DNA of 5,413 bases from assembly GCA_945933905.1 (NCBI GenBank), contig CAMEQX010000113.1, forward strand, positions 1 through 5,413, written 5' to 3'. The position numbers were made by a program, and so were the translations under genes. Source of the DNA: an uncultured Clostridia bacterium (GTDB taxonomy: Bacteria > Bacillota > Clostridia > Oscillospirales > Ruminococcaceae). Positions 1 to 4,843 of the stretch are shown here, one piece after another. Position 1 is the stretch's first letter; each line of letters opens with the position of its first letter. A model generated the notes under the pieces. It worked only from the letters and a program-made list of their open reading frames with translations, had not been told where the DNA came from and ran no database searches.

Positions 1-942
1 CAAGCCCCTCGACAGCGATTGTATCGTAACGCTGAGGTCGGGCGGGCGGTTTGAGGTATCGTTTGGATTTTCGATAAACGTTGCCATAGAGCCGAGCGCG
101 AGGAAATCGTCCTCCTCGGCGCTTGCGTTGGAGTAAATCTTCGGTCCGATAAGCGGGTGCCTGAAGAACAGATATTCGTAAATCAGCACGGGAAGCGCGT
201 GCAAATCGGTTTGAACGCAAGGAAGCGCGCGGTTTGGGTCACCGAAATCGAGAACCATTGTCGCGAGCACCTCGGGCGCGATATAGCCGCGCGTTCCGAC
301 AACCTCGGGCGCGTATTTGTTCGGCACAACAAGGCTGTCGATGTCGATAACCACGGCAGAGCCGCTTTTCGGGTCAATCAGCACGTTGTTGCAGGACAAA
401 TCCGAGTGTGCAAGCCCCGCTTGGTGCATTCTGCGGATTGAGCGGCAAAGGCTGATTGCCGTGCCGAGCATTGTCCTGAAATCGCCGCGTTCTGCGGGCG
501 CGAGGTATTTGCGGTTTCGTCCCGTAAACCAGTTTGATTTTTTGTCCTTGCCGTTGAGGTTGAGGACAAGCGAAGCGGAGCTGTCGAAGAACAAGTTTGC
601 GGGATAGGTCGGGCAGACTATGCCAAATTCGGGCTGCCGAACAATCGCGACAGGCCAGCAAAAGCGCTGCCTGAAATACTCCGCGGTTTTTTCGGTATTG
701 CCGAGCGCGCCGCCGTCCGCTTCGGAAAGAGTCGGGTTATAGATGCCGACAATGGTTCTTATGCGGTCTTGAAGGCGCGGGTTGAGCGAATCCGCGGGAT
801 TATTGAAAAACTGCACCGCAAAGCGCTTGTCGGGTGTGAAAAAGGTGTGCTTCATACCGCCGCGCGGCGCGTTTGCGTCATAGACATATTCAATTATGCT
901 GCCGTTGTCGAGAACGGCGTTTAACACGCTGCCGCTTTGCAT
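1..942 (-). CDS. TerY-P-type protein kinase, C-terminal part cut by the window edge
   Basis: This is a predicted Ser/Thr protein kinase, open from ATG at 942 (GGGGGT about 8 bases upstream) to the left edge, with 314 codons visible and no stop. The C-lobe motifs are clear: catalytic loop HSDLSCNNV (H179, D181, N186), metal-binding DID (200-202) in place of DFG, GTRGYIAPE (216-224) as the P+1/APE segment, and an alpha-F aspartate in QTDLHAL (D246). The N-lobe is unusual. A PRGGMK stretch (26-31) takes the place of the Gly-rich loop, and the beta-3 strand reads FAVQFF (41-46), with Gln44 where VAIK kinases have lysine. From memory, the GGMK stretch, the FCWPVAIV-type segment (about 94-101) and CPTYPANLFF (110-119) are typical of kinases beside TerY-like vWA and PP2C genes. 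It is the last visible gene of the triad, so its presumed partners are the upstream vWA protein and phosphatase. Substrates are unknown, and any C-terminal domain lies outside the window. Confidence 0.9.
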   Translation of the reverse strand, partial: MQSGSVLNAVLDNGSIIEYVYDANAPRGGMKHTFFTPDKRFAVQFFNNPADSLNPRLQDRIRTIVGIYNPTLSEADGGALGNTEKTAEYFRQRFCWPVAIVRQPEFGIVCPTYPANLFFDSSASLVLNLNGKDKKSNWFTGRNRKYLAPAERGDFRTMLGTAISLCRSIRRMHQAGLAHSDLSCNNVLIDPKSGSAVVIDIDSLVVPNKYAPEVVGTRGYIAPEVLATMVLDFGDPNRALPCVQTDLHALPVLIYEYLFFRHPLIGPKIYSNASAEEDDFLALGSMATFIENPNDTSNRPPDLSVTIQSLSRGL

Positions 943-963
943 ATTTTACCCCCGAAGCTGCTT

Positions 964-1000
964 TTAATCGTCATTTTTTATCACAACAAGCGTTCTGTCG
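964..1000 (-). repeat. Echo of the phosphatase 3' end (last codons plus stop)
   Basis: These 37 bases match 1109-1148, the true end of the PP2C gene, at every base except for a 3-base gap. Read on the minus strand they encode DRTLVVIKNDD followed by TAA, against DRTLVVIKINDD and TAA in the intact gene, so the difference is exactly one isoleucine codon. A minus-strand TGA lies 23 codons before the echo's stop in the same frame and no start with a ribosome binding site is visible, so it is not an expressed gene. It ends 21 bases before the kinase start, where an ancestral phosphatase stop would be expected. I read it as a remnant of a second phosphatase copy or a recombination scar. Confidence 0.8.
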
Positions 1001-1001
1001 C

Positions 1002-1099
1002 CGGAAAACTTCGTTGAAAGCGTTCTCCCGCCAAATCAAGAGAAATCTTGCCGAAAATCGCGCTTATTTCGCGCTTTCTCGGAAAACTTGTTGAACGCG
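1002..1099. repeat. Pair of imperfect direct repeats in the phosphatase-kinase gap
   Basis: A 21-base unit at 1002-1022, beginning CGGAAAACTTCGTTGAA, recurs at 1080-1099 as CGGAAAACTTGTTGAA followed by CGCG. The copies differ by one deleted base and one substitution. Between them lie two copies of TCGCGCTT (1058-1065 and 1069-1076) and a small CAAGA-GAAA-TCTTG inverted repeat (1037-1050). The 166-base gap 943-1108 therefore holds no supportable gene, only the phosphatase echo and these repeats. The outer order is echo, repeat, spacer, repeat, intact phosphatase end, with all copies in the same orientation. Confidence 0.6.
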
Positions 1100-1108
1100 G
1101 TTTGTCGC

Positions 1109-2422
1109 TTAATCGTCATTTATTTTTATCACAACAAGCGTTCTGTCGTCGAAGCTGCCGCGCTCGTTGTAGTTGTCGAGCCACACGCGAAGGCGTTCCT
1201 CGGGCGTGTCGCCGATATTCATACGAAACGCCTCGAGCGAGTGACAGCGAAGCGCCTCGCGTTTGTCCCAGAGCGCGTCCACGGCTTCGGCTGAGTCGTC
1301 GGATAGCAGCTGCTTTGAGTATTGAAGCGCAACGCTCTGCCTGCTCAGTGAAACCGAGTGAAAGCGGATAGGCGCGGGGTCCTCGCCCGCGGTAAGCTCG
1401 CCCTTCATCTGAAGAATTCCGTTCAGCCCGAGGTCGAGATAAAGCCGCTTCATCTTCGGCACGGCGGGGAAATAATCATCGGCAACGCCGTCCGACATCA
1501 GCATAATTACATCCGAAGAACCTCTGCTGACGCGGGTTTTCGCGGCGAGAGACGTCTGGTCGGTGTTTTTCTCGGAGAGAAAGTCGGTTTCACCCGAGTA
1601 CTTTCCGCTGTCCGCTTCACCCATAAGCTTCAGGCAAGCGGAGGAGTCGGCTTTGCTGTCAATCGCGCAGATACAGCCGTCGCCGATTTGCACGCACGCC
1701 ATAAAATTCCGCTTTTCGCCGTCGATTACAAGCGGCACGACAACAGCCGCGAGAAATGTTGTGGAAAGGTCGGAAAACGTGGGTTTTCTGCCGAGCGCTT
1801 TCTCGTAGTTTTCGTCATCGACAATCTTCGCGAGCGCGCCCTGTTGAGCGGAAAAAGCCTCTCTTGCGGACTGCTGAACAAGCGTTGCTATTCTCCCGCA
1901 GGCAGCCATAAATTCGGTTGACTGCAAATCCGCCGAAAGTCCGTCTTTTATCGCGGGAAGCTCGTAGAAAAGCCGCTCGAGCTTATCCTTGAGGAAGGCA
2001 GCCGCCGTTTCGCTTGCCGCGCGCGAGCCTATTCTCGAGAGTCGCTTTGAGCCCGCGCCGTCGCAGACCGCCGCGATAAAGCAGTCATCCGTCACCGCGG
2101 TTTCAAAGAAATCATCGCAGTTTGTACCGTCGCGCTTGTGCATTTTCCCGCGCACTCTTGCTCCGATAATCTCGCCGAACGGCATAACCGTGCGCTTTTG
2201 ATGAAACTCGGAGTGCTGTTCCGTGTTGTCGTCAACGATTTCCTTATATTGCCACAAATTCGCCGTATGCTCGATAACCTCTCTGTCCGACAGCTTTTTT
2301 TGCTGCTCGGACGGAGCTTCGGCGGTTGTTTTCGGGCATTTTTGGTTTTCGGTATCGTCAATCGTTACCGAAGGCTGCTCCTCGTTCACCTCGGGAGAGC
2401 CCGTGATATCGGTTTTGTCCAT
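1109..2422 (-). CDS. PP2C-family Ser/Thr protein phosphatase of a TerY-P triad
   Basis: This 437-residue protein is predicted to remove phosphate from Ser/Thr residues using two metal ions. The PP2C metal ligands are visible: NCDDFF (101-106), CDGAGS (120-125), QIGDG (246-250), SDG (310-312) and the terminal DDRTLVVIK (425-433). Residues 1-80 form a polar, Glu/Thr/Ser-rich tail without hydrophobic core, probably disordered. About 110 residues separate the SDG motif from the final DD, longer than in minimal bacterial PP2C domains. There is no signal peptide or membrane segment, so it should be cytosolic. The start at 2422 has AGGTGA just upstream and lies 18 bases after the vWA stop, so the two genes are surely co-transcribed. 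It presumably reverses the action of the downstream kinase or acts on the same targets. Triad membership is inferred from gene order. The phosphatase fold is clear from motifs. Confidence 0.93.
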   Translation of the reverse strand: MDKTDITGSPEVNEEQPSVTIDDTENQKCPKTTAEAPSEQQKKLSDREVIEHTANLWQYKEIVDDNTEQHSEFHQKRTVMPFGEIIGARVRGKMHKRDGTNCDDFFETAVTDDCFIAAVCDGAGSKRLSRIGSRAASETAAAFLKDKLERLFYELPAIKDGLSADLQSTEFMAACGRIATLVQQSAREAFSAQQGALAKIVDDENYEKALGRKPTFSDLSTTFLAAVVVPLVIDGEKRNFMACVQIGDGCICAIDSKADSSACLKLMGEADSGKYSGETDFLSEKNTDQTSLAAKTRVSRGSSDVIMLMSDGVADDYFPAVPKMKRLYLDLGLNGILQMKGELTAGEDPAPIRFHSVSLSRQSVALQYSKQLLSDDSAEAVDALWDKREALRCHSLEAFRMNIGDTPEERLRVWLDNYNERGSFDDRTLVVIKINDD

Positions 2423-2440
2423 AAATTCACCTAAATTCGA

Positions 2441-3082
2441 TTAAGGAACGATAACAAATCCCTGAGGAGGCGGCGGAAGCTCGACAGCCTCGCCGGGCTT
2501 TGCGTCGATGCTCTTGGAAGAAGCCTTGATTGAGCTCGAAACCCACGCGAAGAACTGCGCCATATCGCCTGCCGTGAGGTTGTTCATCATAAGCACATTG
2601 TTTGTGATTTTCTTGAGCGTGTTTGCATTTGCGTTTGCGCCTGCGCCGCAAGCGATGATATTGCCCACGGACACCTGTTTAATCGCGTCGATACCCTCGT
2701 CAAGATTATCGGTCGGCGCGCCGTCTGTCATAAGGAACACGAGCGGCTTCCAGTCGCCCTTTTGGGTAGCGGTAGATGTGCGGACCTCGTTTTTAACGCA
2801 CTCCGCGAGAATTTTGAGCGCGCCGCCGAGAGCGGTTGCTCCTCCCGCCGAAATCTGCGGCTCCTTGAACACCATAAGCTCCGTGAGCGGACTTATTTGT
2901 CTTGCGGAGCTGTCGAACGTGATAATCGACAGGAACGCTGTTTCAAGCGCCTGAGGGTCGCCCTTAAGCTCCGACACAAGCGTTTTAATTCCCTGTTTAA
3001 CAGCCTCGATAGGTTCACCCGCCATAGAGCCGCTGCAATCCAGCAGCAGATAAACGGGCAGTCGTCTGATGTAATCCGACAT
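2441..3082 (-). CDS. TerY-like von Willebrand factor A domain protein
   Basis: This 213-residue single-domain vWA protein is of the length usual for TerY/YegL-type proteins. The metal-ion-dependent adhesion site is complete: DCSGS (D15, S17, S19) after the hydrophobic strand VYLLLD, the conserved threonine in GGATALGG (T83), and the second aspartate in LMTDGAPTD (D120). It should therefore bind a divalent cation and, through it, a partner protein. There is no signal peptide or transmembrane helix, so a cytosolic location is expected. The C-terminus ends in a short proline-rich tail (ELPPPPQGFVIVP). The ATG at 3082 is set by GGAGG at 3092-3096, nine bases away. It is the first gene of the minus-strand operon, behind a consensus promoter, and probably assembles or regulates the phosphatase and kinase that follow. 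That role is known for the family only as a prediction. Confidence 0.93.
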   Translation of the reverse strand: MSDYIRRLPVYLLLDCSGSMAGEPIEAVKQGIKTLVSELKGDPQALETAFLSIITFDSSARQISPLTELMVFKEPQISAGGATALGGALKILAECVKNEVRTSTATQKGDWKPLVFLMTDGAPTDNLDEGIDAIKQVSVGNIIACGAGANANANTLKKITNNVLMMNNLTAGDMAQFFAWVSSSIKASSKSIDAKPGEAVELPPPPQGFVIVP

Positions 3083-3162
3083 AGTTTTTTTCCTCCGTTT
3101 TTGGTTGCCGAATAACCTATTTTAATAATAAGCGCTAAATCATATTACGCTATACAACTTTA

Positions 3163-3191
3163 ATTATACCTCAAAAAATAATTTCTGTCAA
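3163..3191 (-). promoter_or_regulatory. Consensus sigma-A promoter of the vWA-PP2C-kinase operon
   Basis: On the minus strand, TTGACA (3191-3186) and TATAAT (3168-3163) are separated by exactly 17 bases, a perfect match to the vegetative consensus. Transcription should begin near 3156, giving a leader of about 74 bases before the vWA start. A promoter this strong suggests either constitutive high expression or control by a repressor. The overlapping palindrome at 3186-3202 fits the second option. Confidence 0.88.
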
Positions 3192-3202
3192 TAGTTTTGA
3201 CA
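3186..3202. promoter_or_regulatory. Perfect palindrome overlapping the -35 box, candidate operator
   Basis: The sequence is TGTCAA, five bases, TTGACA, so the two six-base arms are exact inverted repeats. The left arm is the -35 box of the minus-strand promoter. The site also lies about 20 bases upstream of the -35 box of the divergent plus-strand promoter. A dimeric repressor bound here would block the triad promoter. The right-hand TTGACA has no acceptable -10 box 16-18 bases downstream, so it is unlikely to be a promoter element. Part of the symmetry could still be chance, since one arm is constrained as a -35 box. Confidence 0.45.
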
Positions 3203-3220
3203 AAAAAAGCAGTTTTCGTA

Positions 3221-3249
3221 TTGCATTTTTTAGTAAAGTATGCTAATAT
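3221..3249 (+). promoter_or_regulatory. Probable sigma-A promoter for the GtrA-led operon
   Basis: TTGCAT (3221-3226) and TAATAT (3244-3249) are 17 bases apart, and a TG dinucleotide at 3241-3242 gives an extended -10 element. The predicted start is near 3256, leaving about 27 bases before the TTG start codon. It faces away from the triad promoter across the AT-rich divergent region. Confidence 0.65.
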
Positions 3250-3270
3250 ATAAGAAATACAAGAAGATTC

Positions 3271-3289
3271 GGAGATGATGAATTGAAAA
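3271..3289 (+). promoter_or_regulatory. Ribosome binding site that decides a TTG start over nearby ATGs
   Basis: GGAG at 3271-3274 is followed by ATGATGAATTGAAAA. Both ATG codons (3275 and 3278) run straight into TGA after two or three codons. They also lie too close to GGAG to be used well. The TTG at 3283, eight bases from GGAG, opens the long membrane-protein frame. The TGA of the mini-frame overlaps the TTG (TTGA), an arrangement compatible with translational coupling or simple coincidence. Confidence 0.55.
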
Positions 3290-3840
3290 TCAAAGGAAAA
3301 GAGCTCGGGGAGATATTGAAATCGCTGAAAACGCGCGAGGGGCGGCGCGAGTTTTACAGCGAGAACAGGGAGATAATTTTATATGTGATTTTCGGCGCGG
3401 GAACAACGCTTATTTCAATGCTTAGCTACGCGCTGTTCAGGATAATTTTTCCAAACGCGGAGAGCGTGCCGGCGTGGCTTGGGTGGATTTACGAGCTGAC
3501 GCGCGGCTTCGGTGTTGACAGCAACACGATTTTGCCGAATTTGCTCTCGTGGATTTGCGCGAACATTTTCGCGTTTCTCACCAACAGAATTATCGTTTTC
3601 CAAAGCCGCAAAAAAGGCGCTTTTGTCATTCTCGAAGCGCTGAAATTCTTTGCGTCGCGCCTGTTCACGCTTGCTGTGGATATACTGATAATGTTCCTGC
3701 TGGTTGATTTGACGGGAATTCACAACTTCTTCTACGAATTCGGCGCGAAAATTCTCTCGACAATCGTGGTGCTGGTGCTGAATTATATTTTGAGCAAGCT
3801 GTTTGTGTTCAGGAAGAAAAAGGAAGAAAAGGGGGATTGA
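3283..3840 (+). CDS. GtrA-family four-helix membrane protein
   Basis: This 185-residue protein is of the GtrA/DPMS type, a family of small membrane proteins thought to help move polyprenyl-linked sugars across the membrane or to anchor glycosyltransferases. Four hydrophobic segments are visible at about 31-55, 83-106, 120-142 and 152-176. The family's paired motifs end helices 2 and 4: NRIIVF (101-106) and NYILSKLFVF (167-176). Residues 1-30 are a charged cytosolic lead-in, and the tail RKKKEEKGD is basic then acidic, consistent with a cytosolic C-terminus. The segment between helices 1 and 2 (about 56-82) is longer than in minimal GtrA proteins. The start is TTG because upstream ATGs are closed by TGA. 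It leads a three-gene plus-strand operon, but no glycosyltransferase lies in the window, so its substrate cannot be named. Confidence 0.9.
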   Translation: MKIKGKELGEILKSLKTREGRREFYSENREIILYVIFGAGTTLISMLSYALFRIIFPNAESVPAWLGWIYELTRGFGVDSNTILPNLLSWICANIFAFLTNRIIVFQSRKKGAFVILEALKFFASRLFTLAVDILIMFLLVDLTGIHNFFYEFGAKILSTIVVLVLNYILSKLFVFRKKKEEKGD

Positions 3841-3846
3841 GGGAAA

Positions 3847-4305
3847 GTGGAAACAGAAAGATTTTGCTTTAAAAAGCTGGACGAAAGCGCGATTGCTATT
3901 ATCGAAGAATTGTTTGTAAGTGTTTTTTCAAAGGAACCGTGGAATGATGATTGGTCCGATGAAAAGCAGCTTCACTTGTATATTCAGGATTTGACAGGGC
4001 AAAGCAACTCCCTGACCTTCGGCTTGTTTGAAGGAACGGAATTGATTGGCGTATCGATGGGGCATATAAAGCATTGGTATACCGGCACGGAATATTTTAT
4101 CGATGAATTATGCGTCAGCACCGCCAAACAAGGTCAAGGTATAGGCACGCTTTTTCTGAATATGATAGAAAAGGCTTGCAGGGAGCTTGAATTGACGCAC
4201 ATTTTTTTACTCACGGAAAACGATGTTCCGGCATACGAGTTTTATCAAAAAAGAGGGTTTTATAGGTTGGAAAATAGCGTGTCGTTGGCAAAGGAACTGA
4301 ATTGA
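3847..4305 (+). CDS. GNAT-family N-acetyltransferase
   Basis: This 152-residue single-domain GNAT enzyme is predicted to transfer acetyl from acetyl-CoA to an amino group. Motif A is plain: the strand FIDELCV (84-90) leads into QGQGIGT (95-101), the pyrophosphate-binding Q/R-x-x-G-x-G loop. Motif B follows as AYEFYQKRGFYRLE (129-142), where a Tyr such as Y129 or Y133 could be the general acid. The N-terminal EPWNDDWS (30-37) recalls GNATs annotated as aminoglycoside 6'-acetyltransferase-like, but the substrate cannot be read from sequence. The start is GTG, six bases after the GtrA stop, with purine-rich GGGGGA and GAGGG sequences just upstream. By my count its GC is about 41%, with many AAA, GAA, TTT and ATA codons, lower than the GC-rich triad and clp genes. 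This suggests a later arrival. Confidence 0.92.
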   Translation: METERFCFKKLDESAIAIIEELFVSVFSKEPWNDDWSDEKQLHLYIQDLTGQSNSLTFGLFEGTELIGVSMGHIKHWYTGTEYFIDELCVSTAKQGQGIGTLFLNMIEKACRELELTHIFLLTENDVPAYEFYQKRGFYRLENSVSLAKELN

Positions 4306-4338
4306 GCGAGAACTATTTTGCTGGCAGGAGGAACGAAA

Positions 4339-4725
4339 ATGTTACTAATCGGAGTGAAAGAGGAGAACGGCTGGCTGCTGTCGAGGTGGAATTTGACGTA
4401 TAAGGTCGGCTGGGAGCATATTTGCAAGGCGGCTGCTGCGATTTTCGATTATTACGACGGCTTGGAAATTCTGGCTGATGGGGAAGCGGTCGAGGTGTCG
4501 TCAAAGGAGGACGTTCTTCATCTTGATGAAGCGGGGGATTTGGTTATCCGCGGAATGTCAAAGATTATAAAAGCTCCGCTGATGATAACGTTTTACAATC
4601 AGACAAACGCCGTGAGCGTATCGGTTGCGGGTGTTTCGGACGAGTTCAAAGAGGCTGATTATCAGCGGTTCAATATGTCCCTTGGGCAGTATATGGACAG
4701 CATTGAGCTTGCGATGTATCGGTAA
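4339..4725 (+). CDS. Small soluble protein of unknown function
   Basis: I do not recognise this 128-residue protein. ATG at 4339 is chosen over an in-frame TTG at 4318 because GGAGG (4327-4331) sits seven bases before it. No signal peptide, transmembrane helix or cysteine-based metal site is visible. An N-terminal strand-like segment (MLLIGVKEENGWLL) is followed by an aromatic, helix-like part (about 23-40), an acidic middle (about 43-67) and beta-like stretches (KAPLMITFYN, AVSVSVAGVS). The C-terminus ends with a probable helix (about 113-127). It follows the acetyltransferase by 33 bases and precedes a strong terminator, so it closes the plus-strand operon. The clean reading frame, strong ribosome binding site and terminator make it a real gene. 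Confidence 0.82.
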   Translation: MLLIGVKEENGWLLSRWNLTYKVGWEHICKAAAAIFDYYDGLEILADGEAVEVSSKEDVLHLDEAGDLVIRGMSKIIKAPLMITFYNQTNAVSVSVAGVSDEFKEADYQRFNMSLGQYMDSIELAMYR

Positions 4726-4739
4726 TTTTTCGCATATAT

Positions 4740-4777
4740 AATCCCGACAAGACTTGTTCTTCTCGGGATTTATTTTT
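4740..4777 (+). terminator. Intrinsic terminator closing the GtrA-GNAT operon
   Basis: AATCCCGA (4740-4747) pairs with TCGGGATT (4763-4770). After one C/C mismatch, AAGA pairs with TCTT (4749-4752 with 4758-4761) around a CTTGT loop. The downstream arm is followed by TATTTTT (4771-4777). The hairpin begins 14 bases after the stop codon at 4725. No T-run follows it in the minus direction, so it works for the plus strand only. Confidence 0.9.
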
Positions 4778-4780
4778 GCC

Positions 4781-4810
4781 TTGAATAAACCTCGCCGGCG
4801 CGTCCATAAT
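4781..4810 (+). promoter_or_regulatory. Candidate promoter of the clpC-like gene
   Basis: TTGAAT (4781-4786) and CATAAT (4805-4810) are 18 bases apart, directly after the terminator and about 33 bases before the ATG. The spacer is GC-rich (CTCGCCGGCGCG). I see no direct repeat of the CtsR heptamer (GGTCAAA) and no CIRCE-type inverted repeat in 4726-4843, so control by CtsR or HrcA is not supported here. Confidence 0.5.
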
Positions 4811-4843
4811 AAAATTACCTGATTTTGTAAAGAGGTGTTAATT

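Noticed and set aside
157..607. Plus-strand open frames opposite the kinase gene
   Set aside because: The minus strand here encodes HSDLSCNNV, DID and GYIAPE in one uninterrupted frame, so the plus frames are shadows.
971..1039. Possible 22-codon minus-strand frame starting with TTG in the phosphatase-kinase gap
   Set aside because: It has no ribosome binding site and no conserved features, and it overlaps the phosphatase echo out of frame.
1037..1050. CAAGA-GAAA-TCTTG hairpin as a terminator between phosphatase and kinase
   Set aside because: The stem is only five bases, AT-rich, and has no T-run after it on either strand.
1358..1921. 187-codon plus-strand open frame opposite the phosphatase gene
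   Set aside because: It lies wholly within the antisense of a gene with clear PP2C motifs, has no recognisable domain, and arises from the GC-rich codon pattern of the real gene.
3101..3151. Riboswitch or attenuator in the vWA leader
   Set aside because: Only a four-base GGTT/AACC stem and a loose AGCG/CGCT pairing are visible; there is no known riboswitch core and no terminator hairpin.
3197..3226. TTGACA at 3197 as a second plus-strand -35 box
   Set aside because: At spacings of 16-18 bases the downstream hexamers (TATTGC, ATTGCA, TTGCAT) are poor -10 boxes, while TTGCAT-N17-TAATAT just downstream is better.
4318..4338. TTG at 4318 as the start of the 128-residue protein
   Set aside because: It would place the GGAGG at 4327-4331 inside the gene and has no ribosome binding site of its own; ATG at 4339 is correctly spaced.
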